DNA of 11,896 nucleotides. It comes from a bacterium. Lineage in GTDB: Bacteria; Desulfobacterota; Binatia; UBA12015. A program made the position numbers and the translations under genes. The stretch lies in NCBI GenBank assembly GCA_029976905.1, contig JAPOLW010000069.1, positions 1-11,896 on the forward strand, in the 5' to 3' direction. Of this stretch, positions 1 through 7,715 are shown in pieces. Every line of letters begins with the position of its first letter. The stretch's first letter is position 1. The notes beneath the pieces were generated by a model. The model saw nothing but the letters and a program-made list of their open reading frames with translations. It was not told the DNA's origin and made no database searches.

Positions 1-1175
1 CCACCCGTGCAGACGGGACGGTGGTCGACGAAATCGTCGACGGTCTGGTGGTTCGCAGCATCGTGAACGATTTCAAGGAGGCTCGATTTCGCGACCACTA
101 CCTTTGCCCACCACTCGCCAGGGAATTCCACCGCACGCTCGAAGAGACGCGGCCCGAGGTGGTCCACTTCCAGCATCTGATTGGACTCTCGGCAGACCTG
201 CCCCAGATCGCCCGGGCGCAGGGCGCGCGTGTCGTCGGCAGCATCCTCGACTATTGGTACGTCTGCCAACGCGTGATGTTCCAACACCGCGATGGCACGG
301 CATGCGGGGGACCCGCAGAACGGAGTTGCATCGAATGCGTACTGGGTGAACACGCCCCCGTCGAGGCGAGGCGGAAGCGCGTCGCGCGCGGCCTCCACAC
401 GCTCCTCTCCCGAAAACCCGCCTGTGGTCCCGCGGAGAACGTCGAGCGCTTCGAAGCACTCCGGGCGGCGATTGGCACCTATGAGAAAATCGACACCTGT
501 GCGCAATTCGTGGTCGACCTCTTTTCCCGCCATCGGATGCCCCTCCCTGCCGATCGCACGCGCGTGATCGCGCTTCCCATCGACCGGGATCGTTTCGAAG
601 CGCCGCGCGCCCCGGTGGATCTGCCGGTGCGCGCACAGCGCCCTCTGCGCGTGGGGTTCATCGGGCACGCCCTCCACCACAAGGGGCCGCACGTCCTCCT
701 CGAAGCACTCGCACTGCTGCCAGACCGCCCCATCCAGGTATCGCTCTGGGGCGTGCGACACCCAGACCATCCCTACGACGCCCGCCTGGAAGAGCTCCTG
801 ATGCACGAGCCTCGCGCCCGCCACCATGGTCGCTTCGCCGAGGGGGGGCTGCCCGGCGTCCTCGCCGACGTCGACGTCCTCGCGGTTCCCTCGACCTGCA
901 TCGAAAGCTACGGCCTGGCGACACGCGAGGCGTTCGCCGCGGGACGGCCGGTCGTCACAACCGATCGGGGGGCACTCCCCGAGTCGGTTCGGCCGGGCGT
1001 CGACGGCTTGATCGTCCCGGCGCAGGACCCAGGTGCTCTCGCGAACGCATTGGCTCGCCTCCTGGACGAGGAAGGCCTGCTCGACACGCTGATTCGTGGT
1101 GCGCTCGAGTCGGGCGCGCGCACGAAATCGATGGACGCATACGCAGCGGAAATCGAGGATTTCCTCTACGCTTGA
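1..1175 (+). CDS. GT4-family glycosyltransferase, 5'-truncated by the window
   Basis: Likely transfers a sugar from a nucleotide-sugar donor to a glycan or lipid acceptor at the cytoplasmic side (family knowledge; substrate unknown). The frame is open from base 3 with no stop; the first in-window start is a GTG at 21, but the N-terminal Rossmann start usual for GT4 is absent, so the gene almost certainly begins upstream. Counting from that GTG: DYWYVCQR near residue 77 begins a four-cysteine patch (C82, C95, C103, C106) seen in some GT4 enzymes. RVGFIGHALHHKG (210-222) opens the C-terminal Rossmann domain. E295 and E303 in ESYGLATRE form the GT4 EX7E motif, followed by GRPVVTTDRGALPE. It ends 39 nt before the convergent lipoprotein gene. 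The family call is firm; the acceptor (O-antigen, exopolysaccharide or other) cannot be told. Confidence 0.88.
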   Translation, partial: TRADGTVVDEIVDGLVVRSIVNDFKEARFRDHYLCPPLAREFHRTLEETRPEVVHFQHLIGLSADLPQIARAQGARVVGSILDYWYVCQRVMFQHRDGTACGGPAERSCIECVLGEHAPVEARRKRVARGLHTLLSRKPACGPAENVERFEALRAAIGTYEKIDTCAQFVVDLFSRHRMPLPADRTRVIALPIDRDRFEAPRAPVDLPVRAQRPLRVGFIGHALHHKGPHVLLEALALLPDRPIQVSLWGVRHPDHPYDARLEELLMHEPRARHHGRFAEGGLPGVLADVDVLAVPSTCIESYGLATREAFAAGRPVVTTDRGALPESVRPGVDGLIVPAQDPGALANALARLLDEEGLLDTLIRGALESGARTKSMDAYAAEIEDFLYA

Positions 1176-1214
1176 GGAATCAGGCCGGGACCGGGCCGAG
1201 CCGATGCGCGCCGC

Positions 1215-2333
1215 TCAACGCGTGATGCAGTCGATGAGCTCGCCGACGTAGGTACGAATCTCGGCAGGTGCCGGGGGAGCGTCTCCGCGGAGCTTCTCGG
1301 CATATCCGAACAAGGCCACGTAGACCGGCGTATCCCCGCACCGCGTCGAAATCCGGACTTCGCTCGAAGAAGCGAGTTTCTCCGTCCAGGCGCGACGTAC
1401 CTCCGTCCAGAGCGGCGCGGTCTCGGCCCAGTAGGCATCGGCGGGCCCAAAATCGAAGCCCTCGAGGCGCTCGTAGCGGTTCACGCCCGATTCCCGCGCC
1501 CGGGCCGTGGCCACCGGGGCCGACGCCGAGGGCAACACCGTCTTCACATTGTCCTCTTCGTGTACCCAGCCCCCGGGAACAATCGTGTGACGATTCACCG
1601 CCGAGAGAAAATCGTAGTCATCGCGAATGCTGTGTTCGCGGCGCGGCAAGGGACGTCCGGTACGCTCACTGGTCCACGCGGAAAAAGACGGGGTGTGCTC
1701 CCAACGCCCGATCGATGCGTAGCGTGGCGTGTCGTCGACCTGATACACCGCCTGGCTCCAGCGCCCCCGGCCCTCCTGGGCCTCGAGCGTCCGACGCTTC
1801 CACCGGCGGTGCCCCTGGTATTCATGAAGCTCCGTGGGTTCGTACTGCCAATCCTGCCGCCAGTGCTTCTGCACGAAGGGTCCCTGCCGATTACCATCTT
1901 CGTCTATGAAGACCATTTCGAGGACGTGCTGCAGCGAAATGAAGTCCCCGCGGTCCTCGACGACGTAGACTCGCTCGGTTCCCCACGAGCGGTAGGGCGC
2001 AGCCGGGGTAAAGGGCGGCTCGAAGACAACTGTTTCGAGAAAATCGAAGGAGGCCCGGTAGTCGCCACCCATGGCCAGGATCGCGGCGCGGTCGCGCTCG
2101 AAGGGGGTCTGCCCGGCAGCGCGAAGAGCCTCCCACTGGGCCGAGGGAACCGGCGCGAGGGTCACGTCCTCCCCCTGGGTCGTACCGCCACGGGGCGCCA
2201 TCGCCTTCGTGTCGATGAACGGCCAGGCGAACACGTAGCCGGGGCCCGACTCCGCGAAGCGCGTGCTGGCGCAGGCCTGCAGCAGGCACGCCAGGACCAA
2301 CGGGGCCGCCACCCGGCGCACGCGGCCGAGCAC
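1215..2333 (-). CDS. DUF6607-type lipoprotein
   Basis: Predicted envelope lipoprotein of unknown function. I place the start at the GTG at 2333-2331 because AAGGGAG lies 8 nt upstream and the product then opens with a compact signal peptide: basic RVRR, hydrophobic core, lipobox LQAC with lipidated C21. Alanine at +2 favours the outer membrane. An upstream ATG at 2420-2418 would add 29 residues ahead of this signal and is less likely. The 372-aa protein carries the family's charged, aromatic motifs as I remember them: KHWRQDW (156-162), VYQVDDTPRY (196-205), PLPRREHSIRDDYDFL (228-243) and WVHEEDN (256-262). It is monocistronic, convergent with the glycosyltransferase and divergent from the methyltransferase. 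No reaction is known to me for DUF6607. The family assignment is from memory of motifs, fairly confident. Confidence 0.82.
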   Translation of the reverse strand: MLGRVRRVAAPLVLACLLQACASTRFAESGPGYVFAWPFIDTKAMAPRGGTTQGEDVTLAPVPSAQWEALRAAGQTPFERDRAAILAMGGDYRASFDFLETVVFEPPFTPAAPYRSWGTERVYVVEDRGDFISLQHVLEMVFIDEDGNRQGPFVQKHWRQDWQYEPTELHEYQGHRRWKRRTLEAQEGRGRWSQAVYQVDDTPRYASIGRWEHTPSFSAWTSERTGRPLPRREHSIRDDYDFLSAVNRHTIVPGGWVHEEDNVKTVLPSASAPVATARARESGVNRYERLEGFDFGPADAYWAETAPLWTEVRRAWTEKLASSSEVRISTRCGDTPVYVALFGYAEKLRGDAPPAPAEIRTYVGELIDCITR

Positions 2334-2643
2334 CGGGCGGACTCCCTTCGGAGCCTCCGCGGCCGTTGCGAGCGCAAGCGCTCGACCACCCGCGGCATCA
2401 CGTTCGTATTCTCTTTGCATCGGCACAACTTTTCTCCCTGTGCGCCCCCCACGGGCCCGTCGCCCCCCTGGGTCCACGGAACCGCCCTCTTCTCACAATG
2501 GACCGCCGCCAGTCGGGGGCAAGCATTGGGGGCCGTGCCCAGCCGATTCCGCAAAATCCTCGCGTGCACCCGCCGGCCGCGTTTGCCACGACGTAGGGGC
2601 GTCCCCTCCCCGACGGAACATCAGACCCAAAGCCCACTGCGCC
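2334..2643. promoter_or_regulatory. Divergent intergenic control region
   Basis: About 310 nt separate the DUF6607 lipoprotein start from the methyltransferase start, so promoters for both should lie here. I see no clear -35/-10 pair for either. The notable structure is a perfect inverted repeat at 2369-2384 (see separate entry). No small coding region is convincing. Both flanking frames happen to stay open through much of it, which is common at this base composition and is not evidence of coding. Confidence 0.4.
2369..2384. repeat. Perfect 16-bp palindrome (7-bp arms, 2-nt centre)
   Basis: CGAGCGC-AA-GCGCTCG is exactly self-complementary in its arms. It sits 35 nt upstream of the preferred GTG of the lipoprotein gene. 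The overlapping TTGCGAGCGCAA (2366-2377) is a second, 5-bp-arm palindrome. The tight centre suits a dimeric repressor operator better than an RNA hairpin, but this is inference. Chance occurrence in G+C-rich DNA cannot be excluded. Confidence 0.4.
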
Positions 2644-3471
2644 ATGGATTCCTATAGCGACCGCCCCGGCCACCGGGCCTCCTACCGGATCCCGGACGAT
2701 CCGATCGAAGCCGATCAGGAGAGACGACGGCTCGAAATCCTGGGACGCCTGCGGGACCGCAGAAGCGCCGCCCATCTCGAACGACTCGGGCTGCGGTCGG
2801 GCTGGAATTGCCTGGACGTGGGCTCGGGAGGCGGTTCCCTCGCCCGATGGATCGCGACCCAGGTCGCTCCGGGAGGCTCCGTACTCTCTACCGACGTCGA
2901 CGCGCGATTCCTGCGAGGAGGACCGGAAAATCTGGAAATCCGGGAGCACGACATCGTCCGGGAGGAACTGCCACAGGACCGCTACGACCTCGTGCACGCG
3001 CGGGCCGTTCTGCAGGCGATCGAGCAACGCGAGGCGGTCCTCGACAAACTCGTCGCCTCGGCGCGCCCTGGCGGCTGGATCGTGGTCAGCGACCCCGACT
3101 GGAGCGCCTTCGACGCACAGCCCCTGCCCGAGGCCTTTCGGGCGCTCCATGAGGCGATGCTAGCGTTCGCAGCGCACGACAGCGGCTACGATCGCTTTTG
3201 GGGGAGCCGTCTGCTGGCGGCCTTCGAAGCCCGCGGCCTGCTCGACATCGACGCGGAGGGCCGGGTCATGACCATGCACGGCGGGTCCGAGACCGCCGAA
3301 TGGCTGATCCTCGCCTACGAGCGGTCCGTACCCGCCCTCGTCGCCGCCGGACGACTCGACGAGCGAACCGCACAGGAAGCACTGCACGTCGCCCGACGCG
3401 ACGACTTCCGGATCCTTGGCCCCATCTCGCTGACCTGCAGCGGCCGCCGGCCCGGTGGCCCCCCGCCCTGA
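2644..3471 (+). CDS. Class I SAM-dependent methyltransferase
   Basis: Transfers a methyl group from S-adenosylmethionine; substrate unknown. The 275-aa protein has motif I LDVGSGGGS (57-65) for SAM binding, an acidic residue pair after the second strand in STDVD (82-86), YDLVHARAVLQAI (114-126) around motif IV and RPGGWIVVSDPDW (141-153) typical of small-molecule methyltransferases of the Methyltransf_25/11 type. The C-terminal ~110 residues are probably a substrate cap. I use the ATG at 2644; the frame is open upstream, but there is no recognisable domain there. The ribosome-binding site is weak (no clear purine run just upstream). It stands alone, divergent from the lipoprotein gene and convergent with the small secreted-protein gene, so context does not reveal its substrate. 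Confidence 0.85.
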   Translation: MDSYSDRPGHRASYRIPDDPIEADQERRRLEILGRLRDRRSAAHLERLGLRSGWNCLDVGSGGGSLARWIATQVAPGGSVLSTDVDARFLRGGPENLEIREHDIVREELPQDRYDLVHARAVLQAIEQREAVLDKLVASARPGGWIVVSDPDWSAFDAQPLPEAFRALHEAMLAFAAHDSGYDRFWGSRLLAAFEARGLLDIDAEGRVMTMHGGSETAEWLILAYERSVPALVAAGRLDERTAQEALHVARRDDFRILGPISLTCSGRRPGGPPP

Positions 3472-3569
3472 TCACACCCGACACGACGCTCCGGGGTGCG
3501 CCCGCTCCTCGGCGAGTGCTCAGACCACCGTCTCGGCGGAACCCGGGCGGGTCGGCCGCGCGATGCGGC

Positions 3570-3854
3570 TCAGTCCAACTTCAATCCCGGATACGCCTCG
3601 CGATAGTATTCGGGGATCGGCTCCGGATTCGTTCCGACCAGCGGGCGGCGCGCTCCGACATAGGAGCCGGTGGGTTCGTCACAACGTCTACCGTCGTTGT
3701 TCTGCCAAGATCCGTTTACGCACGAGACCGCCAGGCCACCCGAACAGATCGTCACATCGGGCGGGTACACCTGCCCGTCCAGCCGACAATCCATTGCCGA
3801 GGCCGACCCCGTGACTCCGAAGGCCACGAGCACGGCGAGCCCGATTCCCCGCAT
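3570..3854 (-). CDS. Small secreted four-cysteine protein
   Basis: A 94-aa protein I do not recognise. Residues 1-20 form a clear Sec signal peptide (MRGIGLAVLVAFGVTGSASA) with an AxA-type cleavage site, so the mature protein of about 74 residues is exported. It holds four cysteines, C23, C37, C45 and C58, enough for two disulfides, in a pattern ICSGG-SCVNGSWQNNDGRRC reminiscent of small periplasmic or secreted cysteine modules. The C-terminal tail is rich in proline and tyrosine. The gene lies 45 nt after the thiolase stop on the same strand and could be the last gene of that operon. No good Shine-Dalgarno sits in the normal window (AGGAGAG is about 22 nt away), so translation initiation is less certain than the signal peptide. 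Function unknown. Confidence 0.72.
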   Translation of the reverse strand: MRGIGLAVLVAFGVTGSASAMDCRLDGQVYPPDVTICSGGLAVSCVNGSWQNNDGRRCDEPTGSYVGARRPLVGTNPEPIPEYYREAYPGLKLD

Positions 3855-3899
3855 GAGGTCGAACTAGCAGCAGGGCTCTCCTGTGGGAAGCGACCGCCT

Positions 3900-5078
3900 T
3901 CAGCGCTCGACCAGGACAGCTACGGCCTCGCCCCCCCCCAGACACAGCGAAGCGACGCCCCGCCGCGCGTCACGCGCCTGCATGGCGTGCAGAAGAGTGA
4001 CCAGGATGCGCGCCCCCGACGCTCCGATGGGGTGACCCAGGGCGACCGCGCCACCGTGCACGTTCACCGTTTCGAGATCGATCTCCAGATCGCGCGCACA
4101 CGCCAACGTCACCACCGAAAAGGCTTCGTTGATCTCGTAGAGATCGACGTCGGCCGTGGTCAGCCCCGCACGCTCGACGCAACGTCGTACGGCTCCGACC
4201 GGAGCCGTCGTAAACCACTCCGGTGCCTGGGCGTGACCTCCGTAGGCGACCAGACGTGCCAGAGGTTCGAGACCCAGGCTCTGCACCGCCTCGCTACTTG
4301 CCAGGAGCAATGCCGCGGCGCCATCGTTGATCTTCGACGCGTTGGCCGCCGTGATCGTTCCCTCCGGCTCGAAGGCGGGCCGCAGACCTCCCATGTTCTC
4401 GAGGCGCGCGCGGCCTGGCTCCTCATCGGCATCGACCTGCGTCGTCTCCCGGCGAGACGAGACCGTCACCGGAACGATCTCGTCGGCAAAGCCCCCGCTC
4501 GTCTGCGCGGCACGCGCGCGCTCGTAACTCCGGACCGCCCACGCATCCTGCTGTGCGCGCGTGAGTTCGTAAGCGCGGGCGCAGGTCTCACCAGCGCTGC
4601 CCATGTGAAAGTCGCCGTAGGGGTCCCAGAGGCCGTCGAGAATCATCGCATCGACGAGTTCACCGTGGCCGAGTCGATAGCCCGCCCGGGCGCGGGGGAG
4701 CAGATACGGCGCATTCGACATCGACTCCATTCCGCCCGCCAGAACGACCTCCGCATCGCCGAGAAGGATCGCCCGAACCCCGAGAATGACGGCCTGCAAA
4801 CCCGATCCACAGACCTTCCCGACCGTCGTGGCAGGCACCGAATCGGGAATCCCGCCATGGATGGCCGCCTGCCGTGCCGGCGCCTGCCCGACGCCCGCCG
4901 ACAGGACGTTTCCGAAGAAGGTTTCGTCGATCCGGTCTGCCGCCACGCCGGCACGCTCCACCGCGCCCCGGATCGCGACGGCACCCAACTGCGGTGCCGA
5001 AAGCGAAGCCAGGCTGCCCTGGAACGCGCCGATCGGGGTCCGGGCCGCCGAGACGACAAAAACGTCACGCAGGGCCAT
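3900..5078 (-). CDS. Acetyl-CoA acetyltransferase (thiolase)
   Basis: Condenses two acetyl-CoA to acetoacetyl-CoA, or cleaves 3-ketoacyl-CoA in beta-oxidation. The 392-aa length and catalytic residues match biosynthetic-type thiolases: acyl-accepting C90 in KVCGSG, the NEAF motif in YEINEAFSV, H349 in GHPIGASGAR and proton-shuttling C379 in LCLGGGEA, almost identical spacing to the Zoogloea enzyme (C89/H348/C378). I choose the ATG at 5078-5076, with GAGGGGG just upstream; a GTG 15 nt earlier is possible but would overlap that site. The first codons overlap the end of the upstream membrane-protein gene by 14 nt, indicating translational coupling. Resembles phaA/atoB/fadA-type enzymes, but chain-length preference cannot be read from sequence, so no symbol is given. 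Confidence 0.95.
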   Translation of the reverse strand: MALRDVFVVSAARTPIGAFQGSLASLSAPQLGAVAIRGAVERAGVAADRIDETFFGNVLSAGVGQAPARQAAIHGGIPDSVPATTVGKVCGSGLQAVILGVRAILLGDAEVVLAGGMESMSNAPYLLPRARAGYRLGHGELVDAMILDGLWDPYGDFHMGSAGETCARAYELTRAQQDAWAVRSYERARAAQTSGGFADEIVPVTVSSRRETTQVDADEEPGRARLENMGGLRPAFEPEGTITAANASKINDGAAALLLASSEAVQSLGLEPLARLVAYGGHAQAPEWFTTAPVGAVRRCVERAGLTTADVDLYEINEAFSVVTLACARDLEIDLETVNVHGGAVALGHPIGASGARILVTLLHAMQARDARRGVASLCLGGGEAVAVLVER

Positions 5079-5589
5079 CGACCGCCCCCTCACCGCGCGC
5101 CCGCGGGGGAAACGTCTCCACCGGTGGCAGGGAAGAGGCGACGAGCGAATAGAGAACCAGGGGGAATTCGATGAAAAGGGTCAGCGAAGCCAGGAACGCG
5201 ATCGCGCCGCGGGCGACCCGTGCGGCCAGGAGCGGTAGGTCCAGCGGACCCAGCGCACACCAGACGGCCAGCCCGGTGACGACGAACCCACTGAAGGACA
5301 TGATGAGAAATTGACGTCGGGAATTGGCGCCGGAATCGAAGCTGAAGAGGTAGCCCGAACCGAGTCGATCGGGCGGATGGACGCGACTGCCGGTCGCCAG
5401 CGCACCCAGCAGATGCCCCCACTCGTGCAGCAGGAAGACGCCGATGCCGAAGCCGACCCCCAGAACCACACCGACGAGATCGCTGCGCAACCCGACCCCG
5501 TTCGAGAACGGGGCGAACCAGAACCAGAGCGCGGCGACGACCGCCAGGACGATCGCGTCGCGCGCGGCGAACTTCCAGAAGGGGCCCAT
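5065..5589 (-). CDS. Small membrane protein with HEWGH zinc-protease motif (M50-like)
   Basis: A 174-aa integral membrane protein with about four hydrophobic segments (roughly 11-27, 37-60, 94-114 and 125-152). The second segment carries HEWGH at 55-59, an HExxH zinc-site motif inside a membrane helix, as in the site-2 protease (M50) family. It is shorter than typical S2P enzymes (about 200 residues for the core alone, usually more), and I do not see the second conserved motif (NPDG/LDG) that supplies the third zinc ligand; E141 in the last helix is one candidate. So it may be a minimal M50-like protease or a non-proteolytic relative. ATG start at 5589; the Shine-Dalgarno is poor. It overlaps the thiolase start by 14 nt and follows the symporter gene after 90 nt, so it is probably co-transcribed with both. 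Confidence 0.7.
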   Translation of the reverse strand: MGPFWKFAARDAIVLAVVAALWFWFAPFSNGVGLRSDLVGVVLGVGFGIGVFLLHEWGHLLGALATGSRVHPPDRLGSGYLFSFDSGANSRRQFLIMSFSGFVVTGLAVWCALGPLDLPLLAARVARGAIAFLASLTLFIEFPLVLYSLVASSLPPVETFPPRARGEGAVDGPA

Positions 5590-5679
5590 GGGAGGAGCCT
5601 ACCAGAACCGCAGCCGCCGTCACGAAACGAGACGCAGCAGAGCCCTCGCGCCCACGGAGTGCTCCCCCGCAGGAAACGC

Positions 5680-7353
5680 TCAGGGCGAGCGCACGCGTTC
5701 GACGAGATCGAGGGAATGCGCCGACGGCGGGCTCGTCCGCGCCGCCACCGCGTAGGCGACCACGAAGTTCAGCACCATGCCCAGGGTGCCGATTCCCTCG
5801 GGCGAGATCCCGAAGAGCCAGTGTTCGGGGGTGTTCGTCGCGGGTGCGACGAATTTGAAATAGATGATGTAGGCCGCGGTGAATCCGATGCCGGCGAGCA
5901 TGCCCGCAATGGCACCCGGTGCATTCATCTTCTTCGAGAAGATGCCCAGGGTGACCGCAGGAAAAATCGAAGCGGCGGCGAGCCCAAAGGCAAACGCCAC
6001 CACCTGCGCTACGAAGCCCGGTGGTCGTATCCCGAAGTAACCGGCAACGACGACGGCAACCCCGGCCGCAATCCGGGCGGCGAGAAGCTCGGCGCCCTCG
6101 CTGATGTCCGGCCGGAAGCTCTTTTTGAGAAGGTCGTGTGCCACCGCACTCGAAATGACCAGCAGGAGTCCGGCAGCGGTCGAGAGAGCCGCCGCGAGAG
6201 CCCCCGCGGCGACCAGGCCGACCACCCATGCGGGCAGATCGGCAATCTCGGGATTCGCGAGCACCATGATGTCACGGTCGATGGTCAGCTCGTTGCGTCC
6301 CTCCCCCGCCGGTCCGACGTAGCGCACGACGCCATCGCCGTCGTGATCCTCAAAATCGATGAGGCCGATCCGATTCCAATTGTGCACCCACTCCGGCAAC
6401 TCCGCATAGGGCCGACCGGGGACCGTCTGCAGCAGGTTGGTGCGTGCGAAGGCCGCCACGGCGGGCGCGGTCGTATACAGGATCGCGATGAAGACGAGCG
6501 CCCAACCGGCAGAGCTTCGTGCCGCCGAAACCCGGTTCACCGTGTAGAAGCGAACGATGACGTGCGGCAGGCCCGCCGTTCCCACCATCAAGGCCGCCGT
6601 GATGAAGAAGACGTCGAGAGTGCTCTTCGTTCCCTGCGTGAAGGCGACGAATCCAAGTTCGGTGCTGAGTTGATCGAGCCGGTCGAGAAGAGCGACTCCA
6701 GAGCCATCCGACAGCGTCGAGCCAAACCCGATCTGGGGTACGACGTGACCCGTCATGAGGATCGAGATGAAGATGGCCGGCACGAGATAGGAGAAGATCA
6801 AAACGCAATACTGCGCGACCTGCGTATAGGTGATCCCCTTCATTCCCCCGAGAACCGCGTAGAAGAAGACGATTGCCATCCCCACGACGACGCCGGTCTC
6901 GATTTCGACATCGAGAAAACGGGAGAAAACGATGCCGACTCCACGCATCTGGCCCGCCACGTAGGTGAAGGAGATGAAGATCGCACAGCCCACCGCGACG
7001 ACGCGGGCGACGCGCGACTCGTAGCGATCCCCGACGAAATCGGGGACCGTGAACTGACCGAACTTTCGCAGATAGGGAGCCACGAGAAGCGCGAGCAGGA
7101 CGTAGCCGCCCGTCCATCCCATCAAGTAGACCGACCCGTCGTATCCCATGAAGGAGATCAGGCCGGCCATCGAGATGAACGAGGCGGCCGACATCCAATC
7201 CGCCGCGGTCGCCATCCCATTGAGGACCGGGGGGACATCACCGGACGCGACGAAGAAGTCGGCCGTCGACCGCGCGCGGGACCAGATCGCGACGCCGATA
7301 TAAAGTGCGAAGGAGGCCCCGACGAGCAGAAAGGTCCAGGCCCCGATGCTCAT
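5680..7353 (-). CDS. Sodium:solute symporter large subunit (SSS family, VC_2705-like)
   Basis: Cytoplasmic-membrane transporter expected to import a small carboxylate (acetate-like) with sodium; the substrate is inferred from relatives such as ActP. The 557-aa protein has the multi-helix SSS fold, with ADWMSAASFISMAGL (51-65) in the first core helix and AAALSTAAGLLLVISSAVAHDL (387-408) around the conserved sodium-site region. The subfamily feature is a hydrophilic loop (about 315-375) with DHDGDGVVRY, an EF-hand-like acidic run, followed by NELTIDRDIMVLANPEI. Start is the ATG at 7353, preceded by GAGGG at 6 nt and overlapping the small-subunit stop as ATGA. The frame is open further upstream, but that stretch overlaps the small subunit and lacks hydrophobic character. 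Confidence 0.93.
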   Translation of the reverse strand: MSIGAWTFLLVGASFALYIGVAIWSRARSTADFFVASGDVPPVLNGMATAADWMSAASFISMAGLISFMGYDGSVYLMGWTGGYVLLALLVAPYLRKFGQFTVPDFVGDRYESRVARVVAVGCAIFISFTYVAGQMRGVGIVFSRFLDVEIETGVVVGMAIVFFYAVLGGMKGITYTQVAQYCVLIFSYLVPAIFISILMTGHVVPQIGFGSTLSDGSGVALLDRLDQLSTELGFVAFTQGTKSTLDVFFITAALMVGTAGLPHVIVRFYTVNRVSAARSSAGWALVFIAILYTTAPAVAAFARTNLLQTVPGRPYAELPEWVHNWNRIGLIDFEDHDGDGVVRYVGPAGEGRNELTIDRDIMVLANPEIADLPAWVVGLVAAGALAAALSTAAGLLLVISSAVAHDLLKKSFRPDISEGAELLAARIAAGVAVVVAGYFGIRPPGFVAQVVAFAFGLAAASIFPAVTLGIFSKKMNAPGAIAGMLAGIGFTAAYIIYFKFVAPATNTPEHWLFGISPEGIGTLGMVLNFVVAYAVAARTSPPSAHSLDLVERVRSP

Positions 7354-7631
7354 GCGGATCCCTCGTCTTCCTCCACTCCAAAATCCCGGTCGAGCCGGTT
7401 CATCAGGCCCACGTAAACGAAAATGAGCACGACGAAGACGAGGATCGACCCCTGTTGCGCGAACCAAAATCCCAATTTGAACCCGCCGAACCGGATGGCG
7501 TCCAGGGGTTCGCGCAGCAGGATTCCGCACCCGAACGAAACCGCGAACCAGATCGCCAGCAGAACCATCAGATACTGGAGGTTGCGCCGCCAGTAGGCGT
7601 CGCTGCGGTCGCTTCGATTCGATGCCCTCAC
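7350..7631 (-). CDS. DUF4212 symporter small subunit
   Basis: Small membrane partner of the SSS large subunit encoded immediately downstream; the pair is known as a fixed unit (DUF4212 plus VC_2705-type symporter). The 93-aa protein has the family's YWRRNLQYL entry, a first membrane helix at about 20-39, the signature GFWFAQQGSILVFVVLIFVY (51-70, second helix) and a short acidic C-terminus. Start is GTG at 7631-7629; no ATG or other GTG lies upstream in the open frame and the Shine-Dalgarno is weak, so initiation may depend on read-on from the oxidoreductase gene 84 nt upstream. Its stop overlaps the next start (ATGA), indicating coupled translation and probably 1:1 stoichiometry. Confidence 0.93.
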   Translation of the reverse strand: MRASNRSDRSDAYWRRNLQYLMVLLAIWFAVSFGCGILLREPLDAIRFGGFKLGFWFAQQGSILVFVVLIFVYVGLMNRLDRDFGVEEDEGSA

Positions 7632-7715
7632 TGCTGGGGACGCTACTGCGAATCGAGCCTGTACCTCAAGCGCATCGGGGTAGGCCTCCGGGGCGGCACG
7701 ATCCGGGAGGAGCCG

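Noticed and set aside
2263..2643. N-terminal extension of the methyltransferase
   Set aside because: It would overlap the lipoprotein gene's signal peptide region, and no domain is visible before the ATG at 2644.
1560..2657. 365-codon plus-strand open frame opposite the lipoprotein gene
   Set aside because: Antisense to a gene with a signal peptide, Shine-Dalgarno and family motifs; the product looks random.
3541..3552. ACCCG-GG-CGGGT hairpin between the convergent methyltransferase and secreted-protein genes as a terminator
   Set aside because: Stem of only 5 bp with a 2-nt loop and no T-run on either side; a chance palindrome is likely.
3198..5174. 658-codon open frame on the plus strand opposite the thiolase
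   Set aside because: It overlaps the methyltransferase, secreted-protein and thiolase genes, is arginine-rich and shows no domain.
5311..7416. 701-codon open frame on the plus strand opposite the symporter genes
   Set aside because: It is antisense to two well-recognised membrane-protein genes, and its product is a low-complexity Arg/Asp/Glu/Gly-rich sequence with no motif. Such open frames arise from G+C-rich codon bias.
7354..7530. N-terminal extension of the symporter large subunit
   Set aside because: Overlaps the DUF4212 gene in another frame and lacks family similarity; the ATG at 7353 with GAGGG and ATGA overlap explains the start.
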